64,000 nucleotides of DNA, taken from NCBI GenBank assembly GCA_022316685.1, contig JAKJHU010000037.1:21599188-21663187 (forward strand), given 5' to 3'. A program made the position numbers and the translations under genes. The first letter of the stretch is position 1. Every line of letters begins with the position of its first letter. Positions 1 through 13,000 of this stretch are shown in pieces. The DNA comes from Progne subis subis (taxonomy: Eukaryota; Chordata; Aves; Passeriformes; Hirundinidae). The notes below the pieces were generated by a model, which had not been told where the DNA came from, ran no database searches, and saw nothing but the letters and a program-made list of their open reading frames with translations.

Positions 1-1429
1 GGAAATATTTAATAATTTTTTCCCCTAAATGTTTACCCGTGGCTCTCCCAAATTAAGAATGTCTCACTCTACAGGAATGTGAACTAAAAACCAAATAAAG
101 CTTGTAGGCTTCACAACACAGTCATTCGTGCCAATGCTCTGGCCTGTGCTTAATGATGACCCAGAGTCTGACAGTTTATATCCATTTAGTTCTTTTAAAA
201 CAGCAAACATGATTTCTTTTATTTTTTTTCTCCCTCCCTTTATATCAGCAAGAAATTTTACTGGGTTTGTCACTGTCTCCTTGTAATAGGTACTATTTAA
301 AAAAAAAAAAAAAAAAAAATTCCTGCAAGTACAAAGTGATAAACCAAAGGAAAAAAAGTTTGTAACAGTCTTATTTACCAGCTGGTCTGCCTCAGTCCAA
401 GAAAAAGAAATGCTAATGTGAATATATCCATTTGAACATAATAATTTTTCACTGCTGGTGTATTTCAAGAGTTGCAGATGTCACTGAAGGATCTTGAAAC
501 CATTTTTAAATAAAACTGATTTACAAGTAAAACAGAAAATCACTACAGTGGACCATTAAATGGTATCCACATTTGAAGCTTTAGGTAAGTTGAATAAATT
601 CAGTAAACTACACGGAGTACATGAGAAAATATATAAGTCAGAAGTGTAGTTGGCAGTTGGACACAGATTGAAATTTGAATTTGAAAGCCTGAGCTTCACT
701 TTTGAAGACTGTTTTACATATTTGGTGTTAGTGACCTGATTCTACTGGGGAAATTAGACTATGTGTTTGTGTGTTTTTGTAGTGTACTGTTGTAAATGCA
801 CTTTGGCAAACTGAAAAGACTAAATGGACTTTAAAATAAGCAAAAAGGTAAACTTTTTATAGGGTTTTAAACAGATTTTCCATTAGACTGGCTTTCAATT
901 ATTTTGAAGTTTTTCTGGTCGTCCTGCTAGGTTAAGCTTACATTTTTAAATTTTCCTGTCTCAGTTATAAAATTAAAATGCAGTATTATTTCTAATGTTA
1001 CATTGTGTGCCATCATTTGTGTAAATATTTTGTGTAAAAATTATTTTTACAAGTGTTATTCTTGCAAGAATAACAATCCCCCAATCTGTGGGGATTCAGA
1101 CCAATATTTCCATCAAGACCAAGCCAAAAGACAAATGCTTGAGGCAGGAGGATTGTGATGGACCTTCAGCCAGTGGCAGAAAGCCCATTTGTTTTTATGC
1201 TTCATCTTGGGCGTGACAAAGCTGTGATCTCTCATTGGGAAATCCATGCTAAATTATTCTCTCTCTCTCTAATCTGCTTTGAAATTAATCTGACTCCATG
1301 TCTATCTCCCCAGATTTCCTCACCCCAGTGAGCTGTCTTTTTGCCACTACATGCCAGGGTGCCCATTCAGATGAGTTGGGACAGCTGTTTGTGGTGCTAA
1401 GTCAGCACACTGATGCCAAAAAAAGTCAG
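1..1429. other. AT-rich non-coding DNA, left edge
   Basis: No exon, RNA gene or recognisable transposon could be supported here. An uninterrupted A tract lies at about 299-319. The 134-codon minus-strand open frame across 64-468 reads through that tract as a phenylalanine run and has no recognisable domain, so it is taken as chance. If SPIDR starts to the left of the window, this is SPIDR intron. Confidence 0.5.
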
Positions 1430-1965
1430 AATCATAAAATGGTTTGGATTGAAGGGACCTTTAAAGGCCATCTAGTCCAACCACCCTGCCTTGACCAAGG
1501 ACATACTCAACTAGACAAGGTGTTTCAGAATCTCATCCAACCTGATCTGAATTTTTTCCAGGGATGGGGCATCTACCACTTGTATGGAAAACCTGTTGCA
1601 GTGTTTCACCACTCTCATTTAAAAAAAAAAAAGTCTTCCATATATCTGGTCCGAATCTAACCTCTCTTTTAACTCTTTTAATTTAAAACCATTACCCCTT
1701 TTCCTGTCTCAACAAAACCAACTGAAAATTTGTCCCCATCTTTCTTATAAGCTCCCTTTAAATATTAAAAGGCAATAAGGTCTTCCCAGAGCCTTCTCTT
1801 CCCCAGGCTGATCAATCTCAAGCTGTCCCAGCAGCCTGTGTTCATAGGAGAGGTGCTCCAGCCCTCTGGTCATTTTTGTAGTCCTCCTATGGAGCTGCTC
1901 CAACAGATCTCATGTCTTTCCTGTCCTGAAAACTCCAGAGCTGGATGTAGTACTGCAGGTAAATA
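1430..1965 (-). mobile_element. CR1-type LINE 3' fragment
   Basis: The plus strand begins with an ATCATAAAATGGTTTGG-like start and continues through 'gaagggacctttaaaggcc', 'catctagtccaaccaccctg', 'cttctcttccccaggctga' and 'aggagaggtgctccagccct'. These are hallmark phrases of the reverse complement of the avian CR1 3' region, so the element points to the minus strand with its 3' end at the left. It is degraded, with small deletions and an internal A tract near 1620, and no intact reverse transcriptase frame. The right boundary is approximate. Confidence 0.85.
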
Positions 1966-3156
1966 ACTCCATTTTTGCATCTGAAATTTGTTTTTTAAGA
2001 CAAATCAATTCCCTGATCTGATTTATCGTGCTGTCTCAACTTGGTTTTGCCCTCACAGTTATGAGGGAGGAGAGGGGACAGCTTAAAACCATTGAATCAG
2101 TGGTGTAGGGCAGAAAAACCTTCATCTGGTTTCCTACTTTCCGACATGGAACTGGTTTTTAGTTTTTGGATGCTGAATCTGTGGAATTCTGAGTTTGTGG
2201 TTTCTAACCTTGTTGTTGATACCACCTGGAAAATAGTGATTTCAAGTCTGAAAGTTGAGTACGTATGTGGATACATTTTTTTTCCTCCATGGATGTGTAT
2301 ATGCATCTACATTTGCCTAAGGAAAAATGTTTCATTTAAAATTTCACTGTTCTTGTACATCATGAAAAACACAGAATTTTATGGTGTTACAGAAAAATCC
2401 TTCAGTGGACATAATATCAAGTTGCAGAAGACAAAAATTATTTTGAAATCCACAGAGCACTCAAATCCACACCATAAGAAGTTGGATATTTTCTTAGCTA
2501 AATCAGGTCATTAAAAAGTTTAGTTTGTGGGGAAGTGTAGGTGGGGATGTAAATATTTCTTTCATTGCTCAGCTAGAAATTTGAAAACAACTGTAAAAAA
2601 TTTCCCGTGTCCTGAGATTGCCTATGTTAAATTTCGAATCTTTTAATACAACAATCTTACACAAAGCAAATAGAAGATGGAAGTTCATTTTTCTGTTTCT
2701 AAGCAGACCAAGTATTCTGACCCTGAGCATTTCAAAGTCTGATATCTGTTTTCTTTGAGCGGTTTTACTTAGATTAATATGGCCTTAAGTCATCAGAGAT
2801 AGTAGATGTTCTTTGTTTTCACGTGGCATTCTGACTGCAAACTGATCTCATCACAGATCATTGTAATTTGATTGGATTAAACAGAGGTGTTGGGAAGGAC
2901 TTGGAAAGACAAAGAAAAAGCATTCCTTGGCTTCTCCTTTTGTCAGGGCTGTATTTCAGGAAGACTTCTAACTAAAACCTGTTGAGGTGCAAAACTTGTT
3001 TGGAAATTTCTTACTGTACATGAAAATGCTGCTGCAGTGTGAAAAATAATATTCTTACTTTCTGGGAGCCTCACTTTGTGTGCAGCTACGATAAGATTCC
3101 AAGCTATTTTTGTGTGTCGTAATAAATAAAACACCTGGTGTTTTATTTTTGCCCAG
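1966..3156. other. Non-coding DNA left of the first candidate SPIDR exon
   Basis: AT-rich sequence without a confident feature. A 140-codon plus-strand frame (2092-2514) has a lysine-rich end bounded by 'cttcag' near 2405 and 'tcag|gtcatt' near 2508. The donor is poor and the protein is not recognised, so it was not called as an exon. Confidence 0.4.
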
Positions 3157-3237
3157 CGTAGGCTTCGGATAACTTACTTTGAAAATACTGATGATTTAAT
3201 TGTTTTCCAATTTAATGCTACTCAAATCACTCTGCAG
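3157..3237 (+). CDS. SPIDR: Candidate SPIDR internal exon (27 codons)
   Basis: The reading frame RRLRITYFENTDD...ATQITLQ is open for exactly 27 codons. It is flanked by a strong acceptor ('gttttatttttgcccag' ending at 3156) and a perfect donor CAG|GTAAGA at 3238. It starts and ends in phase 0. I do not recall the human sequence of this part well enough to confirm homology, so the call rests on splice-site quality, frame and orientation. The phase-0 end would join directly to an exon starting at 19177, but not to one starting at 19158. Confidence 0.5.
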
Positions 3238-5392
3238 GTAAGAAAAGTAGGAACCATTTAATATTCAAAGGATGCATTCCCCCCTTATTCCATTTCACCC
3301 ACTGTGTTCTGAAATGGTGCCGCCCGTTCTGCAACTGCAAATACCCCGAGTCTGAACCGCTTCTTAACTCCTAAGCAGTGGTCACAATTAGGCAATCTTT
3401 TCTGGCAGCTTTAATAAACTGAGTCAGTAGAAGAAGAGGATCATTGCGATAATTATCATAAGACAGCAGTTATAACACTAGTTTCCATTTGTGTGTCTCT
3501 AAACCTGAATAAATAACACCTTGTAGGTGCTGTTGAAGTAGATGAATTGTCCCTGTTGTTCTTCAGGCAGGCGAAAATACAGGCGGCGAGGACAGTGCTT
3601 TTCCCAAGAGTGTGTCCTTCCAGGCCAGCACCAGCACCCTCTATCTAGCTGTTGCAGTAGTTGTTTGGAAATGATGAGTTGTTCCTATGACCTCATTTTG
3701 GAATAATTTCAGTGTTTCCCTGTGGCACCTGGTAGCTGCTTGCTTTCTTACTAAGGTTTACAAGCGCTGACGCTAGAGAAGTTACCCAGAGTTCCCGAGG
3801 CAAATCTGCATCCCTGCCTTGAGATTTCTCTTCCTCTGTTGTTGACTTGTTCATGTGAAACAGAAAGAACTTCTGTTCACTTTCTTTTCCTACCCTACTC
3901 ACCAGAGTCTTTTGTTAACTGGTCTTTTTTAGCTAGAGAACAGTGTTGCCTACTAAGGAACTGTAAATGACTTCTACAAAATATTCTTGCCACTTCATCA
4001 ATTGAATGTTGTTTACATACCTGTATTTACGAAGTCGATTGGTCCCAGCTCCTACCACTTAATAATAGCAATTTAATAATAATTAAAAATTATAATATTA
4101 AATATTACAGAGACTATACTGTTATATAAGGGTTTTAACACGTTAACACACCAGCTGTATGATTAAAGCCATGAAAAAATGAAGAGTGCTGGTAATCTTT
4201 CACCGATACCTCAGACTGAAATTTGGGTTCAGTAGGTGTGCAAAGGTCAGTATATGCCATAGCAAAAAGCACATGTAATATAGTAGATTGGGGAGAAATG
4301 AGAAATTAATGGGGAAAGACAGAGTTATGAATTCAAATTAAACCACTGTAGGATAAAATTAAATGTGCCTTTGGTGTTTCATCCCAAATCATATGGTTAA
4401 AAATGATACCACATTTTTTTTTGTACTATGAGAACAAAATTTTTTGTGTGTGCTGTGGATAAATAACTTTTTGGTAAAGAAAGGAATGTTTGTGATGAGT
4501 TAAACTTCCATACAAATTGAAAAAAATTCAAATCTAGTTCTGCGTGTGGAGCATTTTATATTTTGTGGGACTGACATTAAAGGAACCTATTAACCAGCTT
4601 AAATATGGTTCATGCCTGTTGCAATTTTGAGATTAAAATTAGTGATAATGATACATCCCAGTTAGGTTAGGTCCAGGTTGCAGTTGTCTTTTCTCCAAGA
4701 AAATTCTCATGAGTGTTTCTCCCCTTTTCACTGGAAATGCACGTTAACCACTTTTGGAAGCCATGGGTGCAGTTACGCTGTAAAATCCAGATCAGATCCT
4801 GCAGCTGCTGCTGGGAGTCAGCACTGCCTAAGCCTTGCAGAATCTGGGTAAGAAAAGGTAATGGAGGAGGTTGGAATAAGCCCCTTTTCTTAGTGAGGTT
4901 TCTGATCCTCATTGGGCTTCTCCACTGACTTCCTTCTAATTCCCAGTGGTGTCCAGGCAGCCTGCTGTTCCCATACCCAGCCCAGTACCTTTGTTTCAGG
5001 TGCTTATAAAGGCAGAATGCAGTTCTCACATTACCTTGTTCAGGATCAGGGCCAGAACCCCAATCTGGTGGCCCCCCAGGAGGACAACTGTAGCCATGTT
5101 CAATCTCTAGGAATGGCACCAGCAGTCTCAGCCTCTTGGGTTTTCTATAAAGGACTCTGGCTTTTTGGATTTTCTTTCTAAGCTTTAAGATCACCTTTTT
5201 TCCCCAGCAGGTTTCTACTTTTCCTAAGCTTTAACAGGCTTTTTTTAACAATCAGGAAAAGGTGTAAACTTGGAAATTTGCTTTTATTTTGTGTAAGTTC
5301 CAAAATTTAAAATTAACACCCAAGAGGGGTTTGCAGCTTTTTTACGGCTTTCCTTAGAGCTTTTCTTCTTCTTCTTCTTAAAAGAAAAGTTA

Positions 5393-5943
5393 TGTGTTGT
5401 CAGGGTTTAATCCCAGATGGCAACTAAGCCCCACACAGCCACTCACTCCATCCCTCAACAGTGGGATGGAGGAGAGAATTGGAAGAGTAAAAGGGAGAAA
5501 ACTCATGGTTTGAGATGAAAACACTGTAACAGGTAAAGCAAAAGTTGCTCGTGCAAGCAAAGTGAAACTGGGAATACATTCACCCCTTCCCATTGGCAGG
5601 CAGTTGTTCAGCCATCACCAGGAAAGCTGGGCTTCATCGAGGGTAATGGTGACTTGGGAAGACAAATGCCATCATTCTGAGGGTTTTCTCCTCTTTCTCC
5701 TTCTTAGCATGATGCTGCATAATCTGGGATATTCCTTTGGTCATTTGGGGTCATCTATCCACCCCCAGCCTCCTCAGTGGTGGGGCAGAGTGAGGAGCAG
5801 AAAAAGCCTTGACTGTGCAAGCCCTGCTCATCAATAACAAAAGCATCCCTGTGTTATCAACTGTTTCCAGCACAAATCCAAACCACAGACTCATACCAGC
5901 TACTCTGAATAAAATTAACTTTACCCGAGCCAAACCCAGTACA
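5393..5943. mobile_element. Solo LTR-like element, copy A (ERVL-like, songbird-type)
   Basis: The segment starts TGTGTTGT and ends near 'ccagtaca'. It contains 'ggtttaatcccagatggcaa', 'agccccacacagccactcac', 'agtgggatggaggagagaat' and 'catccctgtgttatcaac'. This wording matches what I remember of the TguLTR5-type LTRs of songbirds. A diverged relative lies at 56735-57223 in the same orientation: the stretches 'gcaaaagttgctcgtgcaag' and 'gcaaaagctgcacacacaag' correspond, as do both 'cagcacaaatccaaaccaca' segments. No internal retroviral genes adjoin it, so it is most likely a solo LTR. No clear target-site duplication was seen. Confidence 0.65.
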
Positions 5944-6787
5944 TATGTTCAAATGTATTTCTACAGCTATTGTTAGAGAAGAAGGGGAAATAAATCTTTA
6001 TATTATATTTCTGTCTTTTACTGTTCAGTACTTCTTCTACTCACAGGCATACTGCATAATTATTCTTTGGTGTGCTGAATAAATACATTTTTTCAAAACA
6101 AAGCCTTGAAAGTTAATGAATAGTTACTGCATTAGAGGTTTGAAAAATATTTCTAGGAAAAATGATTGGGAATTTTTCAAAGAAATAATTCTCTGTCAGA
6201 TCCACTTGTAAAATAATGGAAACTTCTTATGAAAAGCTTGTACAAGCAAATGAAAAGTTGTGAAATTGCTGAAATGCTATGTTTTGAAACAATGCCATTT
6301 TCCTACTCTGAAACCACTTGTTTAGAAATTCCACTTTGGTTAGGTTTTTTTAGCTTAGCTTTTTTTTCAAAATTGGTAAAGCAAAGTGCTTAAATTGATC
6401 CAAGTGGTATTAACTTACAATGTTTTCAATTGTTGTGTTCTTGTCTTGTTGATATTTTCACACTTCTTGCAGCAGTGGAGTTTAGGAAACATGTTTTAAA
6501 AGTGGGTGATAAGAAAGCACATTTTTTTAAAAATATAGGCATTTTGTCTCCTGTTGTTGAAAAGATTGTTTGTCAATGTTGTTTTAGCATATTTCAGTAT
6601 TTAAATTGAGGTTTTAAAAAATTTAGGATTTTTTATGCTTCGTCTTAGGAGTACATGAGTTATATAGTGTCACAGTGATCCCAAACCACAAGTTTCTCAC
6701 ATTACCTGGCAGTGGGGAGAGAGAGAACACCATGGACAGCGTGTCCCATGACAACAGGCAATGCGTGAAAATACGGCCCATATTTAT

Positions 6788-7000
6788 TTAAATGTTGTCA
6801 TTTTCATATGCTGGCGGCTCTCTGCGTTCTATAATCACATGTCCAGTAGGAAGGAATCCCCTTAAAGCAGCCTTCAGACCTCCCTCTGATAGTTCCCGAA
6901 TGCTTTGCTCTGGGGATGGGGGGAGGGCAGGCTGGAGGAGCAGCCTCACAGCCTGATTCCACACTCTTCTGCACAAAGAGATCCTGCTCCAGTGGAGAGC
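6788..7000 (-). other. Unassigned exon-like ORF, possible antisense terminal exon
   Basis: On the minus strand a good polypyrimidine tract and acceptor (TTTTTTCCCTTTCAG, complement of 7001-7015) is followed in phase 0 by 70 open codons. They begin ALHWSRISLCRR and end VIIERREPPAYENDNI-stop at 6788-6790. An AATAAA on the same strand (complement of 6783-6788) overlaps the stop codon, giving the look of a terminal exon with a very short 3' UTR. I do not recognise the protein and saw no upstream partner exon. It lies antisense inside a SPIDR intron. It could be a chance frame in a GC-richer block, since other frames here are also partly open. Confidence 0.25.
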
Positions 7001-10000
7001 CTGAAAGGGAAAAAATGCAACTGCTAAGTTGCTGACAGTGCTCAGAAAATACAAATACCAACCCTTACTGCCTGTGGTTTAGAAGGGTAAGCAGCAGCCA
7101 CTGACGATTAAATGGCTGCACCAAAGCTTTGATCTGCTTTTCTGACTCTGATGTTCCAGAGCAGATCAGGGCGTGTACCCTGATGTCAGGTGCTGTGCCG
7201 GCACAGAGAGGTCCCTGTCCTAATGCTTCCTCAGTGCAGTACCCTGAAGACTTAATTAGAGAAGGAATGTGTGACAGGAGAAAGAGGACAAGACGGCCAA
7301 TGTGACAATGCAGAACGGTATCAACAGGAAACTGCGTGTTTTAAAGACAAAAGTTATCTTGTTATCTTGGCTGTGATGTTGTATCTCCTGCTGGCCTGCA
7401 CTGGGTGACAGCTCAGGAAAATCCAAATGTTTAGCAGCGTCTGTCCCTTCAAGTCTGCGCTGAATCACATCAGAGGCTGTAACACCACCAGCATGGTGGT
7501 AGGAGAACAATGTGTTATTGTTAATAGTCTTTTGGATAAGACACAAACCCAGAATCTTAACCACAGAATATTAAATCACCTCTTTTGGCATGAATAGATA
7601 GGTTTACTAAGGGCCCTAATCCAGTTCTAATTTACGTTATTATCTTTTGTGTCTCTAAACACTTCCTGTAGTTTTGATTAGATTTGGTACTGTTTTCTTC
7701 TTTTGCTTGGAATATAAATGATGAGAACAAACTATGCTGTACTGATATTTGAACAGGTTCTTATTTTCAGGACTGGGGGTTTTTTTGCATCAGGAAGTGA
7801 AAAAAGGAATCAAATATACCGTGAACATAGTTTCTCGGTATTTGATCAGGATTATTATATCAAATCCAGTGTAATTACTGATTATGCCATTACAATTAAA
7901 TAGTATTCCACATGCATGAGATATAAAATACAGACTATCATCTGTACAAGGCGATTGAGATTAAGATGCTGTAGCAGAGACTTTTTATTTTAGGATGCTT
8001 CCCACTAGCCCACATAATATTTGAAATCTTATACATCTGAAGATAACCAAAGTGCTGAAAGAACTGAGAGGTTCTCTGTGCCTGTTTTAAGATTACCCAA
8101 TTAAATGCCATAAAAAAACAATTTTAAAAAATCAAACAGGAGAGAATATGGCAAATTTAAGTTTCTTTTTATGTACTCTATTCCAAGTTCTGATCCTGCT
8201 AAAAATGATTCCGTGAAATTAAAACAAAACTTACATGTGGTGCTTATAAAATTGCTTCAATGTTTGATCCTTGGTTGGTGCTCAGTTTAGATTGTTTCAA
8301 AGAGAAGCATGGAGTTTGCATGAATGATTGAATGAAATCAGGATGAAGGAATGTATTGATGCTGCTCAGATATTCTCTCTGCCTTTCTATACAGCATGAA
8401 ACAAAGCTCATTGAAATCAATGGAAAGATGTTAATAATTTGAGTGAGCTTTAGATAGTGGCCCAAACCAGTAGGTTTAAAAGTAATTTATAAAATTTTGC
8501 TTGAGCTGTGATGGAAAATGGGATTTCTCGTTTTGCAAAGTTCAATTGAAAGCTTAAAATGGCAAATTAACTTTCATTTTCAAATTGGAAGAACTGCTGC
8601 CATCTGCACCCCTCTTTCAGCAAGCCTTGTTGTGTCCATAATTTCTTATGTAAAAAATCCCAGTATATATATATGGGGAAAGTGCTCCTTCAGTAATACT
8701 TATAGGTCATCCATGGGATAATACTAGTGTTAACCACAGACCGGCAATTCTCCCCCTAATCCCTAACTAAAAGAAATATAGACAACAGCAAGGTGCAAGA
8801 ACGTGGAAAAGAGGTGACACCAGATAACATTTCCTCCTCATCTTTGGCTCCTTCACCTTCCACATTTTCTTCCTGCTGTTGTGTCATCTTCTAAAGATCT
8901 GCAGCTGATTCACCTCTCATCCACATTCCTCTGAAGCGATGCTGTGATGGTGGTCAGCTGCCACGGGGTCAAACACGAGGGTCTTCTTTGTACATGGATT
9001 GCAACTGCACCCTAAATGACTTCGGTTTATTCCTTTCTTCTCCTACGCCCAGGAGTTTCCCAAAAAGTAGAGACCACCGCATTCTTCTCCGGCTTCCCAA
9101 GAGAGAGTTCTACCGACGTCTGTTGCTTCTTCCCTGCAGTGCTGCAGCCAGCGCCCACCCTGCTCGGAGCTGCAGCACCTCGGTGCAAGCCAGATCCTTC
9201 GCAGACAGGGCTGTGGGCTGTCCATCAATTTGGGGACGAATTTGGCAGGCCAAACCCGCAATCATGAGGGGGCAGCCATGCTTTTCTTGTGCAGGTGCAG
9301 CACGGGGAGTGTGGGGGTTAAATGACAGGGTGCACCTGGAGCAAGATGTGTAGTGTTCAGCAGCGCTCCTGTCCTTCCAATACTGGCTCTTCCAGTCTTG
9401 GCTGGAGGCCATGGTGGGCCAAGTTGTGGACTGGGGGAATTGTCCTTAGGGTGCTCCTCTGAGGTTCTGGCTCCAGACACTGACAGCTGCCTCCCGAGCC
9501 TGCCCCTCCTTCTGCAACAGGAAATAGATCTATTTTTTTCCTGTTCTGTTATATTAGAGCTCACCAGAGTAAATTCAGCAACTGCTTCGAGAGATTTAAA
9601 AATAAATGCAAACTAATTGAAGGGAAAAAAAACCAAAAAACCAACAAAATAAACCAGGAAAATAAAAAAAAAATTGCATGTAAAATATTTTTTTAAAAAT
9701 CTGAAAATCAGACTTTCACTCGCATGAATTTACATTTTTGCACTTCGTGACATCATTTGCAAAGAAAACGCAGGATCTCAGAGCTTGCAAAATGAGTAAA
9801 AATAAAACAGGGAAATATTTTTCTTCTCCTCTTACAGTTTTTCAAATCATGTATTTTTTTGATTATAAATAGCTAAATCAACAGACTTTACTGACCAGGG
9901 ATGTTAAGCACACTTTCGTTGTTGACTTGCAGCACTATTTAAACTCCTGAGTGCTAAAATTTAAAATTCCCTCTGGGAAAGCTTCTGGCTTTCAGTGGAC

Positions 10001-13000
10001 TGGGTTGAAGTCCCCAATAAGAAATAGTTAATAGGGAGACTGTGGTGACTCCAGCAAAACAACATAATCAATTCCATCTGCTTTTCTGATTAATCACCCT
10101 TATTATTGGAAGTCAGGGACAGCATGAATTTGCACAGTAAGCATATATTTTGAAAAGGAGGATAACAGTTTGTTACCTTAGTTGCAGTCAATTAGTCTGA
10201 CTCCTCTTTTCTCACCTCTCAGAGAAAACCTGGCACCAGCCTCCCCCCTGCTCAGTAGCTGATCTCTACTCCCCAGGCACCCTGTGCTCCAGTGGCAAGG
10301 ATAACAAATAGCCTGATTTTTATTTTTTTTTTTTTTTAATTTATTTACCAGTTTTGCTTGCTCCTTTCTGAAACTAAATAGTTAAAAGGGATGAATAGAA
10401 CATTCTGTTTGGGACTTCAGTTTTCCAAAATAAAATATGTAAGTGAGGGAAAGGTTTCATTCAGTTTTGGCATCACTTTGTTAAGTCAGTTTAAGCCAAG
10501 AAAGATTGTTATTCCACACTGTTTGCTGATAGTAGAAAGTTTACATATCAAACTGCTTTTTTTTTTTTTTTTTTTTTTTTCCTAGGGGAAAGAAAAATTC
10601 TGTATGAATTTAAGGGACCGATCTCTTATTTGCTTTGCAGAAGAGATTGTTCTGTTAACAACTCATCAAGAAAGCAAAAAAAAAAAAAAAAAAAAAAAAA
10701 AGATAAACAGGATTAACTGTTTACTTTAAGTGAGCTGAAGTCGGGTTGTTTTTCCGAAGAAGAACACAATGTACTGTTGTATCTGGTTTCCAGAGTGGTG
10801 TTTATCATAATTCCTCCTGCAGTGGTTGGTAGAGTGCTGGGAAGGCTCTCCGCCCACTCGCAGCTCGCTCGCTTTCCCTCTCCCATTGAGGCCTCCGGCC
10901 AGGACTGCGAGATGGAGAGGGCTGTCCTGTGTGATCTTTACTGCCTGACATGAGCTGACATTGCCTGAGAATAAAATAACAGGGGCCGTTTCCTAGAACT
11001 CTCAGTGGACTGCTGAGAACTGCTACCATAGCTCTTGTAAACAGTCGGCGCGCACACACAAGCACGCTCCCTGTCCCTCATTTAGAAACACACCTAGGAC
11101 AGGCAGCCGCTAGCACGAGTAAAGGAAAACAGCGGCAGTGAAAAACACAACCCGCAGGCCCTGCGAGAAAGCGGGAAATTGCCTTTCTGCCGGCTTGGGA
11201 GCCCTGGCGAGATTGCACTTCTGCTTTTCTTCTGCTTTTCTTCTTGGCTTTTTGCTCAGCCCTTGATTTTTGATGAATGTTATACTTCTCTGCTGGTTCA
11301 GTGGGATGATGTGGCACTGACACAGCAGAGTGTCTTATTGAACACAGCCACAGCTGTGTAAGAAATCCTACAGGATTGCTATATTTCATTTACCTTTCAC
11401 ATGCCATAGGAAGCGCATATGCACTGCTGTACTACCAAGAATGCGATTTAGGATGATCTGTGTCTGCTGAAATGGGCAGGGGGTTTTTAAATACTCACTG
11501 CATGTTGACTTTTTGTTTTTAAAATAAAGTCTTCCAGGATCCCATTCATGGTTCCCTGCGGTTCAGAAGTAAATCTGGTGAATCCACAAACGATACAGTC
11601 TTGAAAGATAAGGGACCCCAGTACCGCTGCTACAGTGTTCTTGCTTCACTCCAGATGCTGTAAAGCCCTCACTGTGGGTTTCGCAGAGCAAGCTGAGAGT
11701 TCTTGAAGTCTTGTTGTTTGAAAGAAATTAGGTGATACTGCTAGGAAGCCCTTCCTCCCTAGATACACACATACATATATAGAGCCGCCTCCCCTAACTC
11801 AAATGGGATCCAACACACATAACAGACTTTGTGGACCAGCCCTCGCAGATACAATCGTGTTATTCAGCTGTTGCTTTCAGATCACCCTTTGAAGACAGGA
11901 CTTTTATTCTGATTTTTACGTATAAGGAACTGAGGCGTGGAGGAAACATAGCGCAGCAAAGATGATGTGAAACACTGCCAGAACCAGCAACTGAATGCTG
12001 ATTTTCTTGGAAAGGAGGGTGCTGAGCACCTTGCAAGAAAAGATCTTTTTGGCAGCACCCCACCAACTGCTGGAATTCTTGGATGCCAAAACAATAATTA
12101 CAAAGTCTTGAGATTAAAAAAATAAACACAGAACCCCTCCTCAGATTCATAGATAAGTACTTGAAATGACTGGGTGGTAATTACATGTTATATTTGGAGC
12201 ATAATTTTTCTATTGGACGTCGTCCATAAGAAAGACTTGCAGTTTTCAACTGAGCCTGTGAGTTTCTTAAATATACATTTTTGCTCTTGATTAGTAAATC
12301 GTGACATGCAGGAAAATAATATTTTCTCTGAATTGTATACTGAAATAACCAAGGGGTTGTGGTGGGATTCCGTGCTGAGGTAATGGTACACTGAAGAACC
12401 TGAGGAGTGTGTGCATCATTATTTTTCTTACCAACTACAATTAACAGCACGGTGAGTGAAACAAGCTGGGGTGATCTGATGTGCTTGCTTTTTTGTTACC
12501 ACTCAAAATTGGTTTTATTTGCATAACGAGCTGTATGGAATGGATCTTAGCAGAAGGACCATAAATTATGTCCCATCTCAACACCCATGGGGTGTTGAGA
12601 TGCCAGGAGGATCTGAAGGGAGCAAGGCCTTGCTGCTCTGCCTAGCCTTTATACAAACTTTTAGGCAATACTTAGGAAGTTATTTTTCCTTAACCCTTTG
12701 TGTCTTCCAAACCAGCTATCACTATAGAAATTGACTTACATGGCATAATTACTTTGGATTTAAACTGTGAATGTAGAAAAACTTCAGTATTCATTTTTGA
12801 ATCTGACAGAAGTGACATGATACTGAAAATATTTTTCAAATGCAATTCTGTAGCTGAAATTACAGCTTAGGCTCTATATCATGTCTGAGTGGATGTCAGG
12901 AATGTCTTTTTATGGTTTTAAATGTTTTGTTTACTTTTGAGAGAAATTCCATGTACAAATAAAACACACACATCAGCAGTTTCATTCAAAAGTGCACTTA

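Noticed and set aside
2092..2514. 140-codon plus-strand frame with a lysine-rich end
   Set aside because: Weak donor, no recognisable homology, AT-rich composition; possible but unsupported as a SPIDR exon.
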